A stretch of 64,000 nt of DNA. It comes from an uncultured Pseudomonadota bacterium. GTDB lineage: Bacteria; Pseudomonadota; Gammaproteobacteria; Burkholderiales; Methylophilaceae. Both the position numbers and the translations under genes were made by a program. Positions 18,316 through 28,167 of the stretch are shown here, piece after piece (positions within the stretch are counted from its first letter, which is position 1; each line of letters opens with the position of its first letter). The notes beneath the pieces were generated by a model that had not been told where the DNA came from, did no database searches, and saw nothing but the letters and a program-made list of their open reading frames with translations. Location of the stretch: positions 53,632 to 117,631 of the forward strand of contig CAIRBH010000048.1 of assembly GCA_903876765.1 (NCBI GenBank). Reading direction: 5' to 3'.

Positions 18316-20358
18316 GTGACCGCCCAATTATTAGCCAACAACCCACTTTTGCACTTTTCTGGTCTGCCAAAGTTCGAAGAAGTGAAAGCTGAGCATGTCA
18401 GCCCCGCTATAGACCACTTATTAAGCCAAGCTAGGGCAACCATAGAAGCACTGGCATTGAGTACCGATGCCGTGACTTGGGATAATTTTGTCGCTAAGCT
18501 TGAAGATATGGAAGAAAAGCTAGCACGCGCTTGGTCACAAGTCGGGCACATGAATGGCGTGGTCAATAGCCCTGAGCTACGCGAAGCGTATAACGACAAT
18601 TTATCTAAACTCACCGATTTCTATGCCGACTTAGGCCAAGATGAGCGGCTATATACAAAATTTCGCGCACTACGTGCAGATAAAGCCTTTAACTCGCTGA
18701 CCACTTCTCAGAAAAAAATTGTAGAAAATGAACTGCGTGACTTTCGCCTAGGTGGCGCGGAACTGCCTGCTGTGCAAAAAAATCGCTTCAAGGAGATTCA
18801 AGAAGCACTGGCAAAGCTGTCATCTAAATTTGAAGAAAACGTACTTGATAACACCAATGACTATGCGCTGTATGTTGATGATTTCAGCACCTTAACTGGC
18901 ATTCCAGTAGATGTATTACAAACGGCCAGTGCCGCGGCCAAAGAGGATGGCAAAATGGGCTATAAGTTTACTTTGCACTTTCCGTGTTATCTGCCTGTTT
19001 TACAATATGCGCAAAACCGCCCACTACGTGAAACCCTTTACCGCGCTTATGCAACCCGTGCTTCTGAATTTGGCAAGCCTGAATGGGATAACACGCCACT
19101 TATTTCACAGATACTAAAACTTAAGCAAGAAGCTGCCAATCTACTGGGGTTTGCCAATTATGCCGAACTGTCAATTGCCACAAAAATGGCAGAATCCGTC
19201 AAACAAGTGAGCGACTTTTTACATGATTTGGCTAAAAAAGCCAAACCTTACGCCATCAAAGATTTTCAAGAATTAAATGATTATGCTGGCCAACTTGGCA
19301 TTAGCGACATGCAAGCTTGGGACGTTGCCTATGTGTCAGAAAAGCTACGTGAAGAAAAATATGCCTTTTCTGACCTAGAAGTAAAACAATACTTTCCTGA
19401 GCGCAAAGTGCTAGCTGGCTTGTTTAAAGTGGTAGAGACTATTTTTGGCGTACAAGTCGTCAAATCCCAGGCCTCGCTATGGCATGAAACCGCTAGTTTT
19501 TACGACATCAATGACCCCAGCGGAAAATTAATTGGTCAATTTTACTTAGATCTTTATGCCCGCAATAATAAGCGTGGTGGCGCTTGGATGGATGAAGCCA
19601 TTACCCGCCGCAAAGTGGCTAATGAACTGACCACGCCTGTGGCATTTTTAACCTGTAATTTCTCTGCCCCCGTGGGTGATCAACCTGCGCTTTTCACCCA
19701 CGATGAAGTACTCACCATGTTTCACGAGTTTGGTCATGGCTTACACCACATGCTGACCAAAGTCGATGACTACAGTGTATCTGGCATTAAAGGGGTGGAA
19801 TGGGATGCCGTTGAATTGCCTAGCCAGTTCATGGAAAACTTCTGCTGGGAGTGGGATGTATTACGTCAGATGACCGCCCATGTAGAAACTGGAGCACAAC
19901 TACCACGCACCTTATTCGACAAGATGGTCGCCGCTAAGAATTTTCAGGCGGGGATGCAAACAATGCGCCAAATAGAATTTTCTTTATTTGATATTCGTTT
20001 ACACAGCGACTTTGACCCCCAAACCAATAAAACTGCCTTAGATTTAATTGAACAAGTGCGTGATGAAGTGGCTGTGGTTCGCCCACCTAAATGGAACCGC
20101 TTCCCCAACAACTTTACGCATATTTTCTCAGGCGGCTATTCCGCAGGCTATTACAGCTACAAATGGGCTGAAGTGCTATCGGCCGATGCTTACAGCATGT
20201 TTGAAGAAAACGGTGTACTCAGTGCAGAAACTGGCCAGCGCTATTGGCAAGAAATTTTAGCACAAGGTGGTTCTAGGCCAGCCCTGGAATCATTTAAGGC
20301 ATTTCGCGGGCGCGAACCAAATATTGATGCATTGCTGCGCCATCATGGGATGAATTAG
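18316..20358 (+). CDS. prlC: Oligopeptidase A (M3 family zinc metallopeptidase)
   Basis: Cytoplasmic oligopeptidase that degrades signal peptides and short peptides. About 680 residues. The zinc motif HEFGHGLHHM lies near residues 470-480, and the C-terminal FSGGYSAGYYSYKWAEVLSAD near 595-615 supplies substrate-binding residues. I prefer the GTG at 18316, with AAAGGA 9 nt upstream, over a TTG at 18307 that touches the ribosome binding site. It is not clearly part of the PTS operon. Confidence 0.95.
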   Translation: MTAQLLANNPLLHFSGLPKFEEVKAEHVSPAIDHLLSQARATIEALALSTDAVTWDNFVAKLEDMEEKLARAWSQVGHMNGVVNSPELREAYNDNLSKLTDFYADLGQDERLYTKFRALRADKAFNSLTTSQKKIVENELRDFRLGGAELPAVQKNRFKEIQEALAKLSSKFEENVLDNTNDYALYVDDFSTLTGIPVDVLQTASAAAKEDGKMGYKFTLHFPCYLPVLQYAQNRPLRETLYRAYATRASEFGKPEWDNTPLISQILKLKQEAANLLGFANYAELSIATKMAESVKQVSDFLHDLAKKAKPYAIKDFQELNDYAGQLGISDMQAWDVAYVSEKLREEKYAFSDLEVKQYFPERKVLAGLFKVVETIFGVQVVKSQASLWHETASFYDINDPSGKLIGQFYLDLYARNNKRGGAWMDEAITRRKVANELTTPVAFLTCNFSAPVGDQPALFTHDEVLTMFHEFGHGLHHMLTKVDDYSVSGIKGVEWDAVELPSQFMENFCWEWDVLRQMTAHVETGAQLPRTLFDKMVAAKNFQAGMQTMRQIEFSLFDIRLHSDFDPQTNKTALDLIEQVRDEVAVVRPPKWNRFPNNFTHIFSGGYSAGYYSYKWAEVLSADAYSMFEENGVLSAETGQRYWQEILAQGGSRPALESFKAFRGREPNIDALLRHHGMN

Positions 20359-20410
20359 GGCTAGGCTTTGCAAGACAACGACAACGACTGCTATACATTT
20401 AGGAGCAAAA

Positions 20411-20800
20411 ATGGATTTTAATTTACCTGCGCTCATCACAATATTGACCGTCATACTACTTTTTGCACTGGCACTGAATGTTGGTCGAGCTAGGGCCAAA
20501 TATAAGATTGAAGCTCCTGTCACAACTGGACACCCTGCTTTTGAATTAACCTACCGCGCACAAATGAATACCGTTGAAAGTGCAATCGCTTTTCTGCCAG
20601 CACTTTGGTTGTTTTCTTATTATGCCAGTCCAATTTGGGGTGGCCTACTAGGTGGCTTATGGTTAATCGGCCGTGTATGGTACGCCATCGCCTATTGCGC
20701 TGACGCCAAAAAACGTGGCGCTGGCTTTGGTCTATCTTTGTTAGCTTTTGCCATACTGACTATTGGCGCGCTCATTGCTATTATCCTGCAGATGCTTTAA
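20411..20800 (+). CDS. MAPEG family membrane protein
   Basis: 129 residues with four predicted membrane helices. Conserved features are the GHPAFELTYRAQMNTVES segment after helix 1 and GRVWYAIAYCADAKKRGAG near 91-109, which match the glutathione-binding motifs (RxQxNxxE, Y..Y) of MAPEG proteins. The family includes microsomal glutathione transferases and leukotriene-synthase relatives; the bacterial substrate is unknown. A GGAGC ribosome binding site lies 7 nt before the ATG. Confidence 0.85.
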   Translation: MDFNLPALITILTVILLFALALNVGRARAKYKIEAPVTTGHPAFELTYRAQMNTVESAIAFLPALWLFSYYASPIWGGLLGGLWLIGRVWYAIAYCADAKKRGAGFGLSLLAFAILTIGALIAIILQML

Positions 20801-20829
20801 TTGAAGACCATTTTAATGATGCAAGCACC

Positions 20830-21594
20830 ATGAAATTTGCCACTTGGAACGTCAACTCTTTAAACGTCAGATTGCCGCACGTACTAGATTGGCTCAAAGA
20901 TAATCAGCCTGACGTATTATGCCTGCAAGAAACCAAGCAAGAGGATAGCAAGTTTCCTTATGCGGCCTTGCTAGACGCGGGCTATCAATCTGTGCATAAA
21001 GGCCAAAAAACCTATAATGGTGTGGCAATTTTGAGTCGCTATGCTATGCACGATATACAAGGCAATATACCTAACTTTGACGACGACCAACAACGCGTCG
21101 TTACTGCCAGCATCAATGGCATTCGAGTGGTTTGTGCTTACATTCCTAATGGCCAAGCGCTGGATTCGGATAAATATCAGTACAAAATGCGTTGGTTGAG
21201 CGCCTTTCAGGCCTGGCTTAAAAGTGAGCTAAGCTTATACCCTGAGCTGGTCGTATTGGGCGATTACAACATTGCGCCAGAAGATCGAGATTGCCATGAT
21301 CCTGCGGCTTGGCTTGGGCAAGTGCTGGTCAGCCCCGCTGAGCGGCTTGCCTTTCAAAATCTGTTAGATTTAGGTTTACATGATAGCTTTAGGTTGTTTG
21401 AACAAACTGAAAAAAGCTTTAGTTGGTGGGACTACAGAATGATGGGGTTTAGACGCAATTTTGGTATGCGCATTGACCATATTTTGGTGAGTGACAGTCT
21501 AAAATCAAGATGTCTTTCTGCGCATATTGATAAATCGCCACGCAAACTAGAGCGACCTTCTGACCACACGCCTGTGGTTTTAGAACTCGCATAA
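20830..21594 (+). CDS. xthA: Exodeoxyribonuclease III
   Basis: AP endonuclease and 3'-5' exonuclease of base-excision repair, 254 residues. The EEP-fold motifs are in order: ATWNVNSLN at 4-12, CLQETK near 31-36, GDYNIAPEDRD near 147-157, RIDHILVS near 218-225 and the catalytic SDHTPVV near 244-250. It is convergent with the ntrX-like gene; a short hairpin (TCAGC, AAAA, GCTGA) at 21600-21613 is the only terminator-like element between them. Confidence 0.94.
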   Translation: MKFATWNVNSLNVRLPHVLDWLKDNQPDVLCLQETKQEDSKFPYAALLDAGYQSVHKGQKTYNGVAILSRYAMHDIQGNIPNFDDDQQRVVTASINGIRVVCAYIPNGQALDSDKYQYKMRWLSAFQAWLKSELSLYPELVVLGDYNIAPEDRDCHDPAAWLGQVLVSPAERLAFQNLLDLGLHDSFRLFEQTEKSFSWWDYRMMGFRRNFGMRIDHILVSDSLKSRCLSAHIDKSPRKLERPSDHTPVVLELA

Positions 21595-21616
21595 AATGCT
21601 CAGCAAAAGCTGAACA

Positions 21617-22939
21617 CTAGCCCTTAGTTTTAATCCCTAACTGCTTAAGTTTACGATACAAATGGGTGCGCTCTAGGCCAGCAATTTCGGCTAATTTGCT
21701 CATATTATTTGCCGCCAACTTGATGTGGTAGTCAAAATACATACGCTCAAAATCATCACGCGCCTCACGTAGCGGTTGATCTAATAACTGCTTATCTAGG
21801 GCTGGCGATGCGCCCGTAGCTTTAATACGCGACTTAGCGGTGCTAGTCACATCCGCTTTAGGGCTAAGGTTTTGTCTATCATCAAACTGGTGCAGCACGC
21901 GGTTGACATCAGCCAAGGTGACTTTTTCACCTAAACTGGTTTGCAATAAATTACGAATTACCGCTTCTAGCTGGGCTAATTCACCAGGCCAATCCGCATT
22001 GCGCAAGGCGTTCAAGGCGGCAATATCAAACTCTCGATAATCAAGCCCAGCCATCTCTAATTGTAAATTGGTAATCGCCACGACTAAATCAGGTATATCT
22101 TCTTTATGGTCATCTAAAGCTGGAATATTGAGCGACACCGCAGATAAAGCCTGAAATAAATTATAGTCAAACAACGATTCTGCTTGCAATCTGGGTAAAT
22201 TCTCGCTGGTACCACAAACAACGCGCACATGATATTTGTCTGATTTTGCGATCACTAGTAACAAGGCTTTTTGCTCAGCTTTGTTCAGTTGCGTAATCTC
22301 CGCAATATACAATACCCCGCCACGTACCTCTTCTAAAATGTCTAAAGGCGCTTCGACCAGCCGACTAAATTCTGTCAGTGCTAACCAAGGGCTAGCGGCT
22401 TCTTGCAAATAGCGCGCACACAACTCTGCACCACAACCTTTTGCACCGATGAGCAATACTGGGCTTGGGCTAATGCTAACAGCGATTTTATCCAATCTAT
22501 CTTTAAGCGCAGTGACAATAGGACTTTTGCCTAAACTGGCTAAATTCATTTCTGATTTTGGCGCTTGCTCACCGTGTTTTAGCGCCGCTGTGACGGTTTT
22601 TAAAAGTTTCTGTAGTGCGATTGGTTTTTCTAAAAAATCAAATGCCCCAATGCGAGTGGCCTCAACTGCGGTATCTATGGTGCCGTGACCTGACATCATC
22701 ACCACAGGCATGGTCAGCTGACTGCTATTTGCCCACTCTTTGAGCAGGGTAATGCCGTCGCAATCTGGCATCCAAATATCTAACAACACCAAATCTGGCC
22801 GCTGATGCAGCCTCACTGCTCGAGCAGCAGCGGCATTTTCGGCCAGCTGAACTTGGTAGCCTTCATCTTGCAAGATATCACGTAATAATTCGCGTATCCC
22901 TATCTCATCATCAACGACTAATATATGTTTTACTGCCAT
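21617..22939 (-). CDS. ntrX: NtrX-like response regulator with degenerate AAA+ domain
   Basis: 440 residues. The receiver domain at about 1-125 looks intact (VVDDEIG; phospho-Asp in VLLDIWMPDCDG; Lys in LEKPI). The middle region at about 130-345 aligns with NtrC-type AAA+ domains but has lost key motifs. Walker A reads GAKGCGAEL, with no Lys; the GAFTGA loop is absent; Walker B reads GGVLYIAEI, without the Asp; and the FR arginine-finger area is LFDYNLFQ. A Fis-type HTH is kept at the C-terminus (LAEIAGLERTHLYRKLKQLG). It therefore probably binds DNA but cannot drive sigma-54 open-complex formation. Partner kinase gene ntrY lies upstream. Confidence 0.88.
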   Translation of the reverse strand: MAVKHILVVDDEIGIRELLRDILQDEGYQVQLAENAAAARAVRLHQRPDLVLLDIWMPDCDGITLLKEWANSSQLTMPVVMMSGHGTIDTAVEATRIGAFDFLEKPIALQKLLKTVTAALKHGEQAPKSEMNLASLGKSPIVTALKDRLDKIAVSISPSPVLLIGAKGCGAELCARYLQEAASPWLALTEFSRLVEAPLDILEEVRGGVLYIAEITQLNKAEQKALLLVIAKSDKYHVRVVCGTSENLPRLQAESLFDYNLFQALSAVSLNIPALDDHKEDIPDLVVAITNLQLEMAGLDYREFDIAALNALRNADWPGELAQLEAVIRNLLQTSLGEKVTLADVNRVLHQFDDRQNLSPKADVTSTAKSRIKATGASPALDKQLLDQPLREARDDFERMYFDYHIKLAANNMSKLAEIAGLERTHLYRKLKQLGIKTKG

Positions 22940-23016
22940 GCTGTTATCTTCTAGTATTCATTGATTTAGTATTCATTGATTTAATGCTCATTAATAGTCT
23001 TAACTTTTTTATAATA

Positions 23017-25209
23017 TTACCCAGTAATGGCGGCGTTTAAAAGGGGAATGCTGATCGTCACCATGGCCCCAGTTTTTTCTGGCGCTAGCCTTGCTTGTGC
23101 GTCATTATTTTGCGTAACGCTGGCTATGTTTTCAATCTTAATCGTACCCTTATGCTCTTCAATTATTTTTTTGACTATGGCTAAGCCCAGTCCTGTGCCA
23201 TGCGGCTTGGTCGTCATATAGGGCTCAAAAACGTGTAACATCAATTGCTCAGGAAACCCCGCCCCATTATCTGCCACGGTCAGCACCAAGGCTTGCCCAT
23301 CAATGTTTGTTTTAATTTCTATCAACGCATCAGCTTGTGCTGCAAGCGCATCTTGCGCATTTTGCAATAAATTATGAATGACTTGGCGCAGCATGGTGCT
23401 ATCGCCCTTAATGTTGCAGGGCTGTTTTTCGAGCGATAAAGCTATTTTATGGTCGGGTAAGTCATAGAATGATACGACCTCTAAAATCAATCGGTTTAAA
23501 TCTAGTTGTTGCAACTGCGGTGCTGGTGAGCGGGCATATTCACTAAATTCATTGACCATTTTCTTTAAGGCATCGACTTGATTGACTATGGTTTCGGTCG
23601 AGCGTTTTAACATTTTGGCATCAGCGGGCTCTAATTTACTCAATAATTTATGTGACATACGCTCTGCCGATAGCTGAATAGGCGTTAGAGGGTTCTTAAT
23701 TTCATGTGCCAATCTCCTAGCCACTTCACCCCAAGCGGCATCACGCTGGGCTTGCACCATAGTAGTCGCATCGTCAAATACCGCCACATAGCCACCATCT
23801 GGCAGTTGCGTGCCCCGCAAAGTGAGAATTTGTTTACCCTGCCCAGTGGCCAATTCAATTTGTGTACGCAACTCTTCTTTTGCCGCCTCCAAGTGACTGC
23901 CATTTGCTGCATCTTCTAACTGATTGTGCGCAGAAATCGCCTGAAAGAAACTTTCTAGGCGCACTTGCTTAGACCTTATATTTTCTAAGGTTAAGCCTAC
24001 ATAATGGTCTAACTGCACACCTAAAATATTAATCGCCGCCTCATTATAAGTGCGTAACTCACCACGCTTATTTAGGGCTATCACCCCTGAAGAAAGGTGC
24101 GCCAATATGGTTTCTAAATAGCCACGCGCCGCTTCAACTCGCGAGCGGTTTCTATCGGCGGCCTTAGTCGCATCATCTAATTGCTGCGTCATGCTGTTAA
24201 AAGATTGTACTAACACGCCCAATTCATCTTTACCATGAGCTGGTAGCATGGTGCTGTAATCACCACTGGCAATTGCCTTGGTGCCTTCAGCTAATACGGT
24301 CAGTGGCGCGGATAATTTGCGGCTTAAAACAAAGGCCACCGCCATCGCCCCTAGCATGGCCAGCATCATCACCAAGGTTAAGGTCAGCGCAAACACCTGC
24401 CTTAATGAAGCACGGCTATAGGACAGTTGTTGATAATCCTGATAGACGTCTTGCACTGCCTCAGCCGTTGTTGCGAGCGTTTTAGGCACAGGCTGTAGTA
24501 ATTGTAGAATGCGCGTTTCACCTGCCAAATTCTGCACATTTACCGGCACTAGCACCCTAAGGTATAAGCCCTTATTACTGATAGGCTCTATGCTGCCCAA
24601 TATATGCAAACGCGCTTGCCTTAGCTGCCTCACGCTAGGCAATTCTGGCAAAATGCTGGTTGAATCGCTATTTGAAACCTCTAAAATTTTACCTTGCACG
24701 GTCAATAACGTGGCATCTTGTACACCGCTTTTCTCACGCAAGTCGTTTAATATAGAGTGGGTATTGGCAGGCTGAAAAGCTAAGCTGCTCGCCATATTCT
24801 CACCCTTCTCTTTCACATCCGCTAACATAATGTCCAAGGCCGTGCGGCCTAAATTAAGGCCGCCTTCCAAGGCCGCTTCAACTTTTACATTAAACCAAGA
24901 TTCTATAGATCGCGTTAAAAAGTTAACCGACACCAAATAGACAATTAAGCCAGGGATGATCGCCATCATGGCAAAACTTGCCAGCAACCTTAAGGTAAAG
25001 CGACTGCCGACCACGCGATTTCGAATTTGACGATATAAACGCCAACTTTGAAAACCCAATACTGCAATCAAAAATGTTGCCAATAAAATATTAAGCGCAA
25101 CGAGTAATGAATAATACTCGCCAGAACCTGCGGTATTAGCACTGGCATTTGATAGCAAGTACAGCAAACATGCGCCTAAACTTGCGCTTAACAGGACGAT
25201 ATACTTCAT
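23017..25209 (-). CDS. ntrY: NtrY-like sensor histidine kinase
   Basis: About 730 residues. There are two N-terminal helices, a further one at about 80-100, a periplasmic sensor region, a helix near 280-305, HAMP (LAEGTKAIASGDYS), PAS (about 370-480), HisKA with the phospho-His in RRLAHEIKNPLTP, and a HATPase_c domain (NLLQNAQDAL, DNGAGFP, GTGLGLAIVKKI). I prefer the ATG at 25209, just after the DUF4390 stop; a TTG at 25251 would overlap that gene. It is likely cotranscribed with rsmB, DUF4390 and ntrX; the gap to ntrX is about 77 nt. Confidence 0.9.
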   Translation of the reverse strand: MKYIVLLSASLGACLLYLLSNASANTAGSGEYYSLLVALNILLATFLIAVLGFQSWRLYRQIRNRVVGSRFTLRLLASFAMMAIIPGLIVYLVSVNFLTRSIESWFNVKVEAALEGGLNLGRTALDIMLADVKEKGENMASSLAFQPANTHSILNDLREKSGVQDATLLTVQGKILEVSNSDSTSILPELPSVRQLRQARLHILGSIEPISNKGLYLRVLVPVNVQNLAGETRILQLLQPVPKTLATTAEAVQDVYQDYQQLSYSRASLRQVFALTLTLVMMLAMLGAMAVAFVLSRKLSAPLTVLAEGTKAIASGDYSTMLPAHGKDELGVLVQSFNSMTQQLDDATKAADRNRSRVEAARGYLETILAHLSSGVIALNKRGELRTYNEAAINILGVQLDHYVGLTLENIRSKQVRLESFFQAISAHNQLEDAANGSHLEAAKEELRTQIELATGQGKQILTLRGTQLPDGGYVAVFDDATTMVQAQRDAAWGEVARRLAHEIKNPLTPIQLSAERMSHKLLSKLEPADAKMLKRSTETIVNQVDALKKMVNEFSEYARSPAPQLQQLDLNRLILEVVSFYDLPDHKIALSLEKQPCNIKGDSTMLRQVIHNLLQNAQDALAAQADALIEIKTNIDGQALVLTVADNGAGFPEQLMLHVFEPYMTTKPHGTGLGLAIVKKIIEEHKGTIKIENIASVTQNNDAQARLAPEKTGAMVTISIPLLNAAITG

Positions 25210-25222
25210 TTGAGCAGCTGTG

Positions 25223-25807
25223 TCATTTGAATAAATTGGGTATCCACTCAAAACGCTGCGAGCTTAACTTCCAATCATCTAGGCTAATGGATTCACCCTG
25301 TAGGGTTTTGGGCAGTTTTTTTGTGTCTAGCCGCATTAAAAATGCCGCTTTATAAGGCTCACCCTTTTCAACTTCAGACTTTTGAAATACCTTTAAATTA
25401 TGGATGTAAGTTAAATCATCTATCGCTTCATCTAATCTGACAAAAGTCTTTTGCTGGTCACCGCGTATGACTAAATATTGGCGAGACAAAGCGTGATAAG
25501 TCAGTGAAACACGGTGAATAGTGGTTGCTACTTCATCATCAAACCAATATTTTCTGGGCTTAGATAATTGAAATTCAAAGATAAAATTTAGCTCAAAACC
25601 TCTGTTAACCGCCTCTTCTATGGCACTGCTAAATTTAGCATCAATGTCGGCATTCAAAGCATAGCCATCTTCAAACGGCTCTAATTCAGCACTTTTAACA
25701 TTTAAGCTACTATTGCCAGCCAGCGCTGCACTGGCAATAAATGCCAGCAAGCAAATCATGAAAAATTGCTTAATTTTTTTGCAACAAAGCATAGAAAAAG
25801 CCATCAT
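25223..25807 (-). CDS. DUF4390 family secreted protein
   Basis: 194 residues with a signal peptide at about 1-30 (CLLAFIASAALAG), then a predicted beta-rich domain (FELNFIFEFQLSKPRKYWFDDEV, YHALSRQYLVIRG). DUF4390 proteins sit between rsmB and ntrY in many betaproteobacteria, which suggests a role linked to NtrYX sensing; the biochemical function is unknown. The start overlaps rsmB by 38 nt. An internal ATG at 25792 is also possible. Confidence 0.85.
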   Translation of the reverse strand: MMAFSMLCCKKIKQFFMICLLAFIASAALAGNSSLNVKSAELEPFEDGYALNADIDAKFSSAIEEAVNRGFELNFIFEFQLSKPRKYWFDDEVATTIHRVSLTYHALSRQYLVIRGDQQKTFVRLDEAIDDLTYIHNLKVFQKSEVEKGEPYKAAFLMRLDTKKLPKTLQGESISLDDWKLSSQRFEWIPNLFK

Positions 25808-27074
25808 GTGCGCTAGAGGGGATAAGTTGACCGTTTATCTGAGTAATATTGCATAGCTCATCAGCAATAGGCAAGGGATAAGGTAGTTGTGTAGCGTCGG
25901 CGTTATTTTTTAAAAATTGATCCACTTGCCCTTGATTCTCTTCATTAAAAACGGAACAGGTCACATAAAGCAATCTACCACCCTTTGCCAGCATGCGCCA
26001 TAAATTTGGCAAGATTTTAGCTTGCTGCGCGACAAAAGAAGCCACATCTGCCTCTCGTCTTAGCCATTTAATATCCACATGCCGACGTACAATACCAGAT
26101 GCCGTACAAGGCACATCGGCCAGTATGCCATCAAAATACTTGCCATCCCACCAACTATCGGACGCTGCATCACCCACCATCAACGCTGCTTGCAATTCCA
26201 GTCTATCCAAATTACTTTGTACGCGCAATAATCTGAGCTCATCGCTATCTAGGGCGGTAAGCGCTACGTTTGCCAACTCTAAAATATGGCCAGTTTTACC
26301 GCCTGGTGCACAGCAGGCATCTAAAACACGCATATTATCTTTCATGCCTAATAGTGGGGCCGCCATTTGTGCGCCATAGTCTTGCACAGAAACTATGCCC
26401 GCAGTAAAGCCTGGTATTTTTTCAACCGCTACTGGCTTAGCTAATACTATGGCCTGCGCACCTATAGTCGTCGCCGTAATATCTTGCCGCCTCAACAGCT
26501 GGGTATAATCGTCTAGGCTAATTTTCTGCGTATTCACCCGCAAAGTCATAGGCGGGTGCTGATTGCCGACTTCTAGCATAGCTTGCCAGTGATCAGGGTA
26601 TTGCGCCTTTAGCTTATTTATCCACCATTGCGGATAAGAATACATAGCAACGGCATTGGCCTTGAGCTTAGCTTGGAGCGGCTCTTTTTGCCTAAGAAAG
26701 TTGCGTAGTATTGCGTTAACCAAGCCTTTAGCCCAACTTTTTGCGGCAGGACGCTTGAGCGCACTAACCGCTTGCACAGCCTGATTTACTACCGTAAAAG
26801 CGTCAGCTTTATCATGTAATAATTGGTAAATGGCCACCAGTAAAATAGAATGAAGGCGATTATCCGTCAGTGGTTTTTCTAGCAACTGCACAAGATAAGC
26901 ATCAATCTCGCCGTAAAAACGCAAGGTGCCGTAACTCAAATCTTGCGCTGCACCGCGCTGTTGCAAAGTTGCCGCAGGAAAATCCGCCAGCGCCGCAGGC
27001 AGCGCTAAAGTTAAATTACGGCCTAATAACACTTGATTGACGGCATTGGCGGCTATTTGTTGGGATATATACAA
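25770..27074 (-). CDS. rsmB: 16S rRNA (cytosine-967-C5) methyltransferase RsmB
   Basis: 434 residues. The NusB-like RNA-binding domain spans about 1-140 (VLLGRNLTLALP, LLHDKADAFTVVNQAV). The SAM-dependent domain has LDACCAPGGKTGHILEL near 248-264, the first active Cys in DVPCTASG and the catalytic Cys in YVTCSVFNEEN. It modifies C967 of 16S rRNA. The place behind fmt is the usual one; a gap of 130 nt separates them, so rsmB may have its own promoter. Confidence 0.95.
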   Translation of the reverse strand: MYISQQIAANAVNQVLLGRNLTLALPAALADFPAATLQQRGAAQDLSYGTLRFYGEIDAYLVQLLEKPLTDNRLHSILLVAIYQLLHDKADAFTVVNQAVQAVSALKRPAAKSWAKGLVNAILRNFLRQKEPLQAKLKANAVAMYSYPQWWINKLKAQYPDHWQAMLEVGNQHPPMTLRVNTQKISLDDYTQLLRRQDITATTIGAQAIVLAKPVAVEKIPGFTAGIVSVQDYGAQMAAPLLGMKDNMRVLDACCAPGGKTGHILELANVALTALDSDELRLLRVQSNLDRLELQAALMVGDAASDSWWDGKYFDGILADVPCTASGIVRRHVDIKWLRREADVASFVAQQAKILPNLWRMLAKGGRLLYVTCSVFNEENQGQVDQFLKNNADATQLPYPLPIADELCNITQINGQLIPSSAHDGFFYALLQKN

Positions 27075-27204
27075 AGAAAACTCTCTTGATGTTCAAACCT
27101 ATTATTCAAGGCTTGATTTTACTTGATAAGCGCATGGTCAGGGGCTTATTAAAAAATTGCAAAATTTAGCAAATATCTTAATTAGCGCGAGCAATCAACT
27201 GGCA

Positions 27205-28134
27205 CTATTGGCTACTAAAAAAATCGCCTATTTGCAAATGATGTCCTTGCACAAAAGCCTGAGCATTCAGCCTTTTGCCACCTGGGGCTTGGAGCTCAGT
27301 AATGTGTAACAAACCTTCACCACAACCCACAGTGATGCCTTCTTGTATATTAACAACCTCACCAGGCCTTGCATGGCCAGGCTGATGAGTCGCCATCCAA
27401 ATACGGCAAACTTCCCCTTTGAGTATAGTTTGCGCAACAGGGAATGGATTAAAGCCCCGCACTTGCCGTGAAATATGCTCTGCACTTTTTTGCCAATCTA
27501 TCGCCGCTTCAGACTTTTCTAACTTATGTGCATAAGTGACTAAAGCCTCATTCTGCGGCATCGCGGTAAGCGAACCAGTCTGCGCCAAATCAGCCATAGC
27601 CTGCACCATGAGCGCTGCACCCATTACACTCAAGGCATCATGCAAAGTCTGGCTAGTGTCAGTATCCGTAATTTTGACTACTCCATGACTGACCATCGCC
27701 CCTGCATCTAAGGCGGGCACTACTTGCATAATGGTGACCCCTGTTTCTGCGTCACCCGCCAAAAGTGAGCGGTGTATGGGCGCTGCGCCGCGCCAACGTG
27801 GCAATAGAGAGGCATGAATGTTGTAACAGCCAAAGCCTGGTGCATTTAATGTGGCAGTAGGGATAATCAAACCATAAGCTGCAACTATCATTACATCGGC
27901 ATTAACTTGTGCTATCTGAGCCTGTACTATTGGGTCTTTCAGGGTAACGGGTTGCAAGACGTTTAACTGGTGCTGCATGGCCAGCAGTTTGACTGGACTA
28001 GCTTTGAGCTTCATCCCGCGGCCAGCGGGTCGGTCAGGTTGCGTGAGCACCATGACAATCTCATACCCTGCGGATATCAATGCCGCCAGCGCTGGAACAG
28101 CAAATTCGGGCGTACCCGCAAAGATTATTTTCAT
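27205..28134 (-). CDS. fmt: Methionyl-tRNA formyltransferase
   Basis: Formylates initiator Met-tRNA with 10-formyl-THF. 309 residues. The catalytic NIHASLLPRWRGAAPI (about 108-123, with Asn, His and the following Asp in AGDAETG) and the VMVLTQPDRPAGRG segment near 30-45 are diagnostic. The C-terminal tRNA-binding domain starts near 205. The gene follows def on the same strand with 33 nt between, the classic def-fmt pair. Confidence 0.97.
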   Translation of the reverse strand: MKIIFAGTPEFAVPALAALISAGYEIVMVLTQPDRPAGRGMKLKASPVKLLAMQHQLNVLQPVTLKDPIVQAQIAQVNADVMIVAAYGLIIPTATLNAPGFGCYNIHASLLPRWRGAAPIHRSLLAGDAETGVTIMQVVPALDAGAMVSHGVVKITDTDTSQTLHDALSVMGAALMVQAMADLAQTGSLTAMPQNEALVTYAHKLEKSEAAIDWQKSAEHISRQVRGFNPFPVAQTILKGEVCRIWMATHQPGHARPGEVVNIQEGITVGCGEGLLHITELQAPGGKRLNAQAFVQGHHLQIGDFFSSQ

Positions 28135-28167
28135 AACTGGCCGATGTTATACAAGCTAGATGGCATA

